NCBI GenBank assembly: GCA_934699305.1
Contig: CAKUWM010000223.1
Location: forward strand, 1-5,144
Direction of reading: 5' to 3'
Source: an uncultured Saprospiraceae bacterium
GTDB lineage: Bacteria; Bacteroidota; Bacteroidia; Chitinophagales; Saprospiraceae
Length of the DNA stretch: 5,144 nt
In this document: piece after piece, positions 1-5,144 of the stretch
Layout: every line of letters starts with the position of its first letter
How positions within the stretch are numbered: the first letter of the stretch is position 1
Position numbers and translations under genes: made by a program
The notes under the pieces: model-generated
The model's database searches: none
Told to the model about the DNA's origin: nothing
The model's input: the letters and a program-made list of their open reading frames with translations, nothing else

Positions 1-260
1 TGAGAGAATAGTGTAATATTAAAAAATTTAGTATTATAAAAATTACTTGCAGAAGCTAAACTACCAGAACCGCCTTCTGAACGAATTAATCCTTCTAAAG
101 CTAATACTCCGACAACACAGACTATAAAAATAATATTTTGTATTTTTCGATGTGTTTTGTAGTTTTTCTTCTTTGCTATTTTCACTCCATAATAAACTCC
201 AAAAGGAGAAAACAACGTGAGCAGTAAAACTGCTGTCATAATGATAATTGTTATATTCAT
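1..260 (-). CDS. Small integral membrane protein, DUF420-like, C-terminus cut off by window edge
   Basis: An open frame starts with ATG (complement of 258-260) and stays open for 86 codons to the left edge, so the C-terminus is missing. The N-terminus is a hydrophobic helix (about residues 3-25, ending PFGVYYG). A strongly basic loop follows (residues 27-41, KIAKKKNYKTHRKIQ, with the His-Arg pair at 37-38), then a second hydrophobic helix (about 42-58) and a Gly/Ser-rich stretch (EGGSGSLASAS, about 62-72). Helix, basic loop with HR, helix, then an acidic residue and GG resembles DUF420 (YozB-like) membrane proteins, some of which lie near respiratory or Sco genes. I recognise that pattern only moderately, and the true function is unknown. 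An alternative start at Met8 would shorten the first helix. No clear ribosome binding site or promoter is seen upstream. The gene is divergent from the acetyltransferase, with the palindromic element between them. It appears more AT-rich than the four genes to its right. Confidence 0.55.
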   Translation of the reverse strand, partial: MNITIIIMTAVLLLTLFSPFGVYYGVKIAKKKNYKTHRKIQNIIFIVCVVGVLALEGLIRSEGGSGSLASASNFYNTKFFNITLFS

Positions 261-346
261 TTTTCGTTCTTTAATTTAATTTTTGTTCACTGCCTAAAGT
301 ATTTGGATTCTTGCAAATCGTTGTTTTTGGGTTTTGTATTGCAATA

Positions 347-479
347 ACCGCTAACGGGAAGCTACTACTCGCTGGCCGACTTTTAGCATTAACTTAGACA
401 CGAAGATAAGACTTTTTCCTAAAGAGAAATGTTAACCAAAGAGGATATTTCGGCTTGCGAGTAATAGCATGTTAGCGGT
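347..479. repeat. 133-bp near-palindromic intergenic element, attC-like plan
   Basis: The left arm reads ACCGCTAAC (347-355), GGGAA (356-360), GCTACTACTCGC (361-372), TG (373-374), GCCGA (375-379). The right arm reads TCGGC (450-454), TT (455-456), GCGAGTAATAGC (457-468), AT (469-470), GTTAGCGGT (471-479). Three blocks of 9, 12 and 5 bp pair with a single mismatch (C365 with A464). They are separated by a symmetrical 2/2 interruption and an unequal 5/2 interruption. The middle 70 bases (380-449) pair weakly at best. The terminal 9-mer occurs again at 5022-5030 at the start of a second element, so this is a repeat family and not a one-off hairpin. It lies between divergent genes, so it is not a terminator for either. 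Its function is unknown; a miniature mobile element, a recombination site or a structured RNA are all possible. Confidence 0.8.
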
Positions 480-536
480 AGTGAATTTGTTTAAGTTACT
501 GCATTTCACTATATTATCCTATTCTTATTTTTTTCG

Positions 537-544
537 TACCTTTG
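537..544 (+). promoter_or_regulatory. Probable Bacteroidota -7 promoter element for the acetyltransferase-racemase operon
   Basis: TACCTTTG is an exact match to the Bacteroidota sigma-ABfr -7 consensus TAnnTTTG. It sits after a T-rich tract about 145 bp upstream of the acetyltransferase ATG, with transcription expected to begin near 550. No clear TTG or TTTG -33 element is found at the usual spacing; the region around 503-518 is AT-rich only. The match is therefore half of a promoter, supported by position and strand. If it is used, the mRNA has a leader of roughly 130-140 nt. Confidence 0.45.
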
Positions 545-687
545 TGGCGTTATTTATTCTGAATAATGGTCAAGACATCTTTCTTTTATGCCTTACATTA
601 TTCTCTTTACTTCATTGTTATTTTTTGAAGTTTTCCGGAATCCAGATGTTCTAAGCATTGTTCAGAACTATTAAACGCAGTATAATT

Positions 688-1128
688 ATGATTCAGTACA
701 AAACATACAAAAATGGAGAGACTCTTTCTACAGAAACAGAAAATCAAATCCTTAGTTTTCTCTTTAAACATTTAGACCAGTACGGTGATGCCAAACAAGA
801 TATTCAAAAAGCAATTGATTATGTTTTGAAAAGAAAAGGCAGACAAGGAGGCTTGTTATTAACCGCAACAGACGAACAAAAAATAATCGGTGCCGTTGTC
901 ATCAATCAAACCGGAATGGAAGGTTACATACCGGAAAATATCTTGGTATATATAGCCACCCACAATCAATACAGAGGAAAAGGTGTGGGGAAAAAACTGA
1001 TGCAATTGGCTGTTGAACAAACTGAAGGCAATATCGCACTGCACGTAGAGCCGGACAACCCTGCAAAGAAGTTGTACGAAAAATTAGGGTTTACGAATAA
1101 ATATCTTGAAATGAGACTGAACAAATAA
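688..1128 (+). CDS. GNAT family N-acetyltransferase
   Basis: A 146-residue single-domain protein, a normal size for GNAT enzymes, which move an acetyl group from acetyl-CoA to an amine in the cytoplasm. Motif A, which binds the CoA pyrophosphate, is visible as R-G-K-G-V-G (residues 96-101) after the beta-strand NILVYIATHNQY. Motif B follows: IALHVEPDNPAKKLYEKLGF (116-135), with Tyr130 in the position of the usual general acid. The N-terminal part (about 1-60) is helical and would form the acceptor site. I chose ATG 688 over an in-frame TTG at 658 because the extra ten residues (MFRTIKRSII) are not GNAT-like and ATG is the stronger start. No Shine-Dalgarno is evident, as is usual in this phylum. 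The stop is 2 nt before the racemase ATG, so the two are almost certainly co-transcribed and probably translationally coupled. That pairing suggests an amino acid or its derivative as acceptor, but the substrate is unknown. Confidence 0.9.
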   Translation: MIQYKTYKNGETLSTETENQILSFLFKHLDQYGDAKQDIQKAIDYVLKRKGRQGGLLLTATDEQKIIGAVVINQTGMEGYIPENILVYIATHNQYRGKGVGKKLMQLAVEQTEGNIALHVEPDNPAKKLYEKLGFTNKYLEMRLNK

Positions 1129-1130
1129 GA

Positions 1131-2207
1131 ATGGCATATATCGTATTAAACAGAAAGAAATTAAAGGAAAATTATCAATACTTAGACAACCTTTTTAATG
1201 CCGGGAATATTGAATGGGGTATTGTTTCTAAGGTTTTTTGCGGCTCACGGTTATATTTAAAAGAAATTATCGGTTTAGGTATCCGTCAGATATGCGACAG
1301 CAGAATTACCAACCTTAAAATTATAAAATCCATTGACCCTTCAATAGAAACTGTATTTATAAAACCTGCTGCCAAACGATACATTTCCAGTGTCGTAAAA
1401 TATGCAGATGCCAGCTTTAACACGGAATATGAAACAATTAAAATGCTTTCCGATGAGGCTGTCCGGCAAGACAAACTGCACAAGATTATCATAATGATTG
1501 AACTTGGCGAATTGCGGGAAGGTGTGATGCGGGAAGATTTTGTTGATTTTTATGCAAAGGTGTTTAAGTTACCTAATATAGAGGTAGCCGGAATAGGAAC
1601 TAACCTTACGTGTATGTACGGTGTGCTGCCCAATCAGGATAAGCTGGTACAACTCTGTCTCTACGAGCAGTTGATTGAAGCAAAATTCAATAAAACCATA
1701 TCTTATATTTCAGGCGGCACATCTGTAACGATACCTTTAATTGCAAAAGGATTATTGCCTAAGGGTGTTAATCATTTTCGTGTGGGAGAATCATTATTTT
1801 TAGGAACAGATGTATATAACAATCAGCCCAATCCCAACTTGCATCAAGACGTTTTTAAGCTATATGCAGAAATCATAGAGCTTCGGGAAAAGCCGATGAT
1901 ACCGGACGGAAATTTAGGACATAACCTGACAGGCGATGAATTGCCTTTTGAAGATGAGCAATCGAACGATACTTCTTACAGAGCTATTATAGATATTGGC
2001 TTGCTTGACGTGGAAGCCAATCATATTTTTCCGACATCGAAAAACATAAAAATAGTCGGTTCCAGTTCAGATATGATGGTCGTAGATTTGGGAGAGGATT
2101 ACAAACACTATAAAGTAGGGTCTTTAATAGAATTTAACCTCAACTATATGGGCATCTTACGGGTTATGAACTGCGATTATGTAGATAAACGTATTATGGA
2201 AGAATAA
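1131..2207 (+). CDS. Alanine/ornithine racemase family PLP-dependent enzyme (fold type III)
   Basis: A 358-residue protein with an alanine racemase N-terminal TIM-barrel domain (about residues 3-230) and a C-terminal beta domain (about 240-355). The PLP Schiff-base lysine is Lys34 in GIVSKVFCG. Other family landmarks are CDSR (55-58), IELGELREGVM (123-133), GIGTNLTCMYG (154-164), the phosphate-binding-type SGGTS (194-198), HFRVGESLFLG (215-225), AEIIELREKP (246-255) and the C-terminal NYMGILR...YVDK (338-353). These features fit the subgroup of clostridial ornithine racemase better than canonical biosynthetic Alr, in both sequence and arrangement. The predicted reaction is interconversion of L- and D-forms of an amino acid in the cytoplasm, with Ala, Orn, Lys or Ser among the candidates; specificity cannot be read from the sequence. 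The ATG follows the acetyltransferase stop by 2 nt. The stop codon faces the permease stop across 3 bp. The gene is full length with no frameshift. Confidence 0.9.
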   Translation: MAYIVLNRKKLKENYQYLDNLFNAGNIEWGIVSKVFCGSRLYLKEIIGLGIRQICDSRITNLKIIKSIDPSIETVFIKPAAKRYISSVVKYADASFNTEYETIKMLSDEAVRQDKLHKIIIMIELGELREGVMREDFVDFYAKVFKLPNIEVAGIGTNLTCMYGVLPNQDKLVQLCLYEQLIEAKFNKTISYISGGTSVTIPLIAKGLLPKGVNHFRVGESLFLGTDVYNNQPNPNLHQDVFKLYAEIIELREKPMIPDGNLGHNLTGDELPFEDEQSNDTSYRAIIDIGLLDVEANHIFPTSKNIKIVGSSSDMMVVDLGEDYKHYKVGSLIEFNLNYMGILRVMNCDYVDKRIMEE

Positions 2208-2210
2208 TTG

Positions 2211-3626
2211 CTATTGATGTTGTAGTTTTTTTCGCCAGTAAAAATAAAACGGTAAGCCTGAAACAATAAGCAATAAACCCATTAATGATTTTGCGGGCGA
2301 CTCGTAAAAAGAGATACCCGACAGCACAACACAAAAGAAAATAAACACAACCGGTACAAATGGATACAAGGGCGTTTTATACGGTCGCGGTGTTTCTTTC
2401 ATTGTTTTTCGCAATCGAATCACACCAAAAACAATCAGTCCGTTGAAAATAAAGGCGGCAATAATGACCAAATCTGTCAGCAACTCAAAAGAGCCGGAAA
2501 AAACAAGCAAACAAGCCCATACACATTGATATATCAATGCGTATTTTGGGGTTTGGTTCTGTGAATGTGTTCGGGCAGCTTTTCTGAAAAACAATCTTTT
2601 CTGAGCCATTGCATAATAAATCCTTGAAGATACAAGAATGGTGGCATTTGTACATCCGAAAGTAGAAACCAATATCATCGCACTAATGACATAAGCACCT
2701 CCCGAACCTAATATTTTATCCATTACTAATACGGCTGCTATATTGTTTTCGTTTTGATGAATGGTTGTCAGCATTTCGTCAATCGGCATCACATACAAAT
2801 AAGCGGAATTAACCAACAGGTAAAGTAAAATGATTATAGAAATACCAATAAACAAAGCACGGGGCAAATTCTTTTGCGGATTCTTAATTTCTTCTCCGAT
2901 AAAACCTAAGCCCAGCCAGCCTTCATACCCCCAAAAAGCGGCACGCATTGCCAAAACCATTGCACTGATAAATGCAAATAGTGTAAATCCTTCCTTAGGG
3001 TAATCCTTGGAAAGAATTCCAAAAGTGGAAACACTTCCCGCTCCGCTTCCAAATGCGCCAATTATTACCGAAGAAAGGGAAATCACAATCAAAAAAGTAA
3101 AAATAAGACTGAGATTACCGCCTTTTTTTGTTCCTTTTATATTTACCAAAGTCAAAGCAATGATAAGCAAACAGGAAATTATTTTTGCACCTATATTATC
3201 TAAAGGATATAGTCCAAGAAAAGTGAAAGATTCATAATGTTCCGGTAATCGCGGTAATGTGGTAAAAGTATTCAATGCTCCTGCAAAAACAAAGGCGATG
3301 GAAGAAATAGCTGCCGTTTGTATTACCGTAAAGCAAGACCAACCATAAAGAAAAGAGATTAACTTGCCATACACTTTTTCTAACCAAATGAATGGTCCGC
3401 CCGAATCGGGAAACATCGCACCCAGTTCCGCAATACAAAACACGCCAAAAAGCACAATAATACCGGCAAGTAACCAAGCTGCAACGACTAACCAAGGGGT
3501 ATGTAACATCTCTGCCATTGGTGCCACTTTTTTAAATACTCCCGAGCCAATAATGGCACTCATCACAATGATAACAGCCATTTTAAGCCCGAATGATTTT
3601 TTCAGTTCCGAGTTATTGATACTCAT
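2211..3626 (-). CDS. Amino acid permease, APC superfamily, LAT (SLC7)-like
   Basis: A 471-residue, very hydrophobic protein with about 12 membrane helices, the usual size and topology for APC amino acid transporters of the inner membrane. The unwound helix-1 substrate motif is IIGSGVF (residues 25-31). Helix 2 and the next loop carry AELGAMFPDSGGPFIWL (66-82). Helix 6 and the following loop have the LAT signature FWGYEGW...EEIKNPQKNLPRA (231-257). SRIYYAMAQ (334-342) and RPYKTPLYPFVP (414-425) are also typical of the family. The absence of an obvious N-glycosylation partner or extra domain fits a stand-alone bacterial carrier. It would take up or exchange neutral or cationic amino acids; direction and substrate are not deducible. 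It lies 28 nt downstream of the YbdG-type channel gene on the same strand, so it is probably the second gene of that transcript. It converges on the racemase with a 3-bp gap. No Shine-Dalgarno is seen before the ATG. Confidence 0.92.
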   Translation of the reverse strand: MSINNSELKKSFGLKMAVIIVMSAIIGSGVFKKVAPMAEMLHTPWLVVAAWLLAGIIVLFGVFCIAELGAMFPDSGGPFIWLEKVYGKLISFLYGWSCFTVIQTAAISSIAFVFAGALNTFTTLPRLPEHYESFTFLGLYPLDNIGAKIISCLLIIALTLVNIKGTKKGGNLSLIFTFLIVISLSSVIIGAFGSGAGSVSTFGILSKDYPKEGFTLFAFISAMVLAMRAAFWGYEGWLGLGFIGEEIKNPQKNLPRALFIGISIIILLYLLVNSAYLYVMPIDEMLTTIHQNENNIAAVLVMDKILGSGGAYVISAMILVSTFGCTNATILVSSRIYYAMAQKRLFFRKAARTHSQNQTPKYALIYQCVWACLLVFSGSFELLTDLVIIAAFIFNGLIVFGVIRLRKTMKETPRPYKTPLYPFVPVVFIFFCVVLSGISFYESPAKSLMGLLLIVSGLPFYFYWRKKLQHQ

Positions 3627-3654
3627 CTTGTCGTTTTTTGTGAAGGTTAAAAAA

Positions 3655-4932
3655 CTACGTCACATTGTTTTTGTTAAATGCGGCAGCAAAATTCTTTCCG
3701 CTTGGTTCTTGGAATATATCTAACCCGAAGAATATAGCCGTTGAATACAGGTGGTCAAAAATATCTGCCTGAATAACTTCATAAGCGCCCCAGTCAGTAG
3801 TGTTGGTAAAACAATAAATTTCTAACGGGATACCCCTGCTCTCGTTTGCAAGTTGCCTGACCATAATGGTCATATCCTGTCTTACACTTGGGTGGTTTTT
3901 CAGATAGTTCCCGATGTATATCCTGTACACACCAAGGTTAGTCATTCTCCGTCCGTTGATTAAAACGGAAGTGTCAATCTGCTTTTTATGATTATATTCT
4001 TCTATTTCTTTCTGTTTGTTTTCTATATAATCGTTGATAAGCTGATATGTTTTAAATTTTTCTCGCGTTTCGGCATCAACAAGTTTTACGGAATTTACAT
4101 CTATAAAAATGGCTCTTTTTATCCGTCTTCCGCCACTTTGTTCCATCCCTCTCCAGTTTTTAAAGCTGTCTGTAATGAAATAATAAGTTGGAATGGTTGT
4201 AATAGTTTTATCAAAATTCTGTACCTTAACCGTATTCAGGTTGATGTCAATCACATCTCCATCAGCATTAAATTTAGGCATTTCCACCCAGTCTCCTACA
4301 CGCACCATATCATTTGAAGACATTTGCACACTTGCCACCAATCCTAAAATGGTATCTTTAAATACCAACAATAAAATGGCGGTCATCGCTCCAAAAGCAC
4401 TTAGGAAATATATAGGTGATTTGCCTAATATTGCTGAAAGGGCTAAAATAATCGTAACGATATAGAGCAATATTCTCACTAATTGAAAGTAGCTCGTTAG
4501 TGGTTTGTCCTTAAATGCAGGGTGTTGAGATAAGCCATATTCGCCTACTTTTGATATGGCAAAAAATATGGTCATACTGACAATGATAAGGTAAGCATCT
4601 GTTAATCTTATAACAAAAGGAAGGATTTGCTCAAAATCAGAAAAAATAACCGGAGCCATTATGAGAACAAAGACAGCGGGAACGATATGAGCCAAATTGT
4701 CAAACGCTCTCGTATCAGCAAATAAATCGTCCCACGTGAAGGATGTTTTTCTGAATATCTTGTAGAGATAATGTATAAAAACTCTTTTGGTAATAAAAAA
4801 CGCAAGAGATGATATAGTAACGAGGAAGATAACAAATAAGAGTAGTCTGCAATAAACAGCCCACTCTGCCGAAATTCCTAAGCTTGTTATTAATAGTTCT
4901 GTTTGGTCTTCAATATAATTTATCCAATTCAT
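3655..4932 (-). CDS. ybdG: YbdG-type mechanosensitive channel (MscS superfamily, miniconductance)
   Basis: A 425-residue inner-membrane protein close in length to E. coli YbdG (415 residues). Four hydrophobic helices lie at about 28-48, 83-98, 104-126 and 152-170. The pore-lining helix follows, with LGKSPIYFLSAFGAMTAILL (169-188) and LVFKDTILGLVASVQMSSND (189-208), closely matching the E. coli region as I remember it. The MscS beta domain then shows RVGDWVEMP (211-219), DGDVIDINLNTVKV (224-237) and TITTIPT (243-249). The cytoplasmic region carries family-specific motifs SGGRRIKR (266-273), GRRMTNLGVYR (327-337), LKNHPSVRQDMTIMVRQLA (344-362) and IQADIFDH (387-394). These channels open under membrane tension and release solutes during hypo-osmotic shock. 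The start ATG aligns well with the E. coli N-terminus (both have a short, acidic leader before helix 1). It is the first gene of a likely two-gene leftward transcript with the permease. Its 5' region of 89 bp borders the second palindromic element. Confidence 0.93.
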   Translation of the reverse strand: MNWINYIEDQTELLITSLGISAEWAVYCRLLLFVIFLVTISSLAFFITKRVFIHYLYKIFRKTSFTWDDLFADTRAFDNLAHIVPAVFVLIMAPVIFSDFEQILPFVIRLTDAYLIIVSMTIFFAISKVGEYGLSQHPAFKDKPLTSYFQLVRILLYIVTIILALSAILGKSPIYFLSAFGAMTAILLLVFKDTILGLVASVQMSSNDMVRVGDWVEMPKFNADGDVIDINLNTVKVQNFDKTITTIPTYYFITDSFKNWRGMEQSGGRRIKRAIFIDVNSVKLVDAETREKFKTYQLINDYIENKQKEIEEYNHKKQIDTSVLINGRRMTNLGVYRIYIGNYLKNHPSVRQDMTIMVRQLANESRGIPLEIYCFTNTTDWGAYEVIQADIFDHLYSTAIFFGLDIFQEPSGKNFAAAFNKNNVT

Positions 4933-5021
4933 ATCGCGAATTTAATCAAAATGTTGGGACAGGCTATAAGAGGCTGTTAAACCTTTTCTGCCGCTTGGTG
5001 TTGATGCGGTTTCGTGTCATT
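4933..5021. other. Short 5' region of the ybdG-like gene, between its start and the second palindromic element
   Basis: These 89 bp must hold the leftward promoter unless it lies within the palindrome. On the minus strand I find no exact TAnnTTTG; the closest word, ACATTTTG (complement of 4946-4953), is only about 13 nt from the ATG and lacks the TA. A small direct repeat AGGCT (4971-4975 and 4961-4965, in GGACAGGCTATAAGAGGCTG) is present and has no clear meaning. Confidence 0.4.
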
Positions 5022-5144
5022 ACCGCTAACGGTTTTGCGTTTGGCGTTCGTGCGGGATTTCGGAGCGCAAAACTGTCAACCCAGCACTAAAGTTGATTTG
5101 AAAAACTACACTTGAATTTAAGCACTTCACCCCGCATGACGCCA
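5022..5144. repeat. Second ACCGCTAAC-type near-palindromic element, right end cut off
   Basis: It opens with ACCGCTAACGG (5022-5032), sharing ACCGCTAACGG with the left element at 347-357. A stem arm TGGCGT-TCG-TGCGGG (5042-5056) pairs with CCCGCA-TG-ACGCCA (5131-5144), giving two perfect 6-bp blocks around a 3/2 unequal interruption. The window ends in the middle of the right arm, so the closing GTTAGCGGT-type end is not visible. An internal perfect 8-bp inverted repeat, GTTTTGCG (5032-5039) with CGCAAAAC (5066-5073), would form a competing smaller hairpin. The stem is more GC-rich than the surrounding DNA. Apart from the terminus its sequence is unlike the left element, so what is conserved is the end and the folding plan, not the whole sequence. 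Confidence 0.65.

Larger units (their letters stand above)
261..687. other. Divergent intergenic region, 427 bp, no gene
   Basis: This gap separates the leftward DUF420-like gene from the rightward acetyltransferase. Bases 261-346 are AT-rich spacer ending in a perfect 10-bp palindrome, TATTGCAATA (337-346), which abuts the large imperfect palindrome at 347-479. Bases 480-687 are pyrimidine-rich and contain the promoter-like TACCTTTG at 537-544, a small palindrome TTATTC-t-GAATAA (554-566) and a leader of about 130 nt before the acetyltransferase ATG. I see no tRNA, no riboswitch fold and no credible small ORF. Confidence 0.7.

Noticed and set aside
270..320. Possible leftward promoter for the DUF420-like gene (TACTTTAG on the minus strand with an upstream TTTG)
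   Set aside because: The -7 word has one mismatch and the spacing to TTTG is only 12 bases, too short for the consensus.
347..479. Interpretation as a canonical integron attC site or as a terminator
   Set aside because: The core GTTAGCG breaks the GTTRRRY consensus at two positions and no integrase is visible. The divergent genes on each side also exclude a terminator role for either.
469..654. Plus-strand open frame of 61 codons
   Set aside because: Its ATG lies inside the right arm of the palindrome. The product is a low-complexity Phe/Leu-rich chain typical of translated T-rich spacer, and the promoter match at 537 falls inside it.
648..668. Possible hairpin GTTCT...AGAAC before the acetyltransferase
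   Set aside because: A 5-bp stem with an 11-base loop in AT-rich DNA is within chance, and there is no following T-tract.
658..687. Upstream TTG start for the acetyltransferase
   Set aside because: It would add ten residues unlike the GNAT fold, and an in-frame ATG at 688 gives a normal N-terminus.
859..1044. Minus-strand open frame within the acetyltransferase gene
   Set aside because: It is antisense to motif A of the acetyltransferase, and its product has no family resemblance.
3364..3723. Plus-strand open frame of 119 codons opposite the permease and the ybdG 3' end
   Set aside because: It is antisense to a well-supported membrane protein gene. The product has no recognisable domain and is explained by the codon pattern of the opposite strand.
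3988..4465. Two overlapping plus-strand open frames within the ybdG-like gene
   Set aside because: Both are shadows of the strongly supported minus-strand channel gene and show no domain of their own.

Overview
The window looks like chromosomal DNA of a member of the Bacteroidota (Flavobacteriia, Sphingobacteriia or a relative). It is AT-rich, no start codon has a convincing Shine-Dalgarno sequence, and the only good promoter match (TACCTTTG, 537-544) fits the Bacteroidota -7 consensus TAnnTTTG. The assignment is inferred from these general traits; no rRNA or other taxonomic marker is present.

Layout. Bases 1-260 hold the 5' part of a minus-strand gene for a small membrane protein, probably DUF420-like, that runs off the left edge. 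Bases 261-687 are non-coding and contain a 133-bp near-palindromic element (347-479) and a probable promoter. Two plus-strand genes follow, 2 nt apart: a GNAT N-acetyltransferase (688-1128) and a PLP-dependent alanine/ornithine-type racemase (1131-2207). Facing them, with only 3 bp between stop codons, is a minus-strand pair: a YbdG-type mechanosensitive channel (3655-4932), transcribed first, then an APC-superfamily amino acid permease (2211-3626). From 5022 to the right edge lies the left part of a second near-palindromic element with the same ACCGCTAACGG terminus.

How the genes may work together. Racemase, acetyltransferase and amino acid permease suggest an amino acid module: import, change of configuration at C-alpha, and N-acetylation of one enantiomer or of a related amine. 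Substrates cannot be read from the sequence. The YbdG channel is a turgor-release protein and may be linked to the permease only by transcription.

The most unusual feature is the pair of long imperfect palindromes flanking the four-gene block. They share the terminal sequence ACCGCTAAC (and its complement GTTAGCGGT) but have different stem sequences that keep their pairing. Each has unequal unpaired bases between stem blocks. This resembles integron attC sites in general plan, although the core does not match the attC consensus and no integrase or transposase is visible. The coding genes themselves belong to recognisable families.
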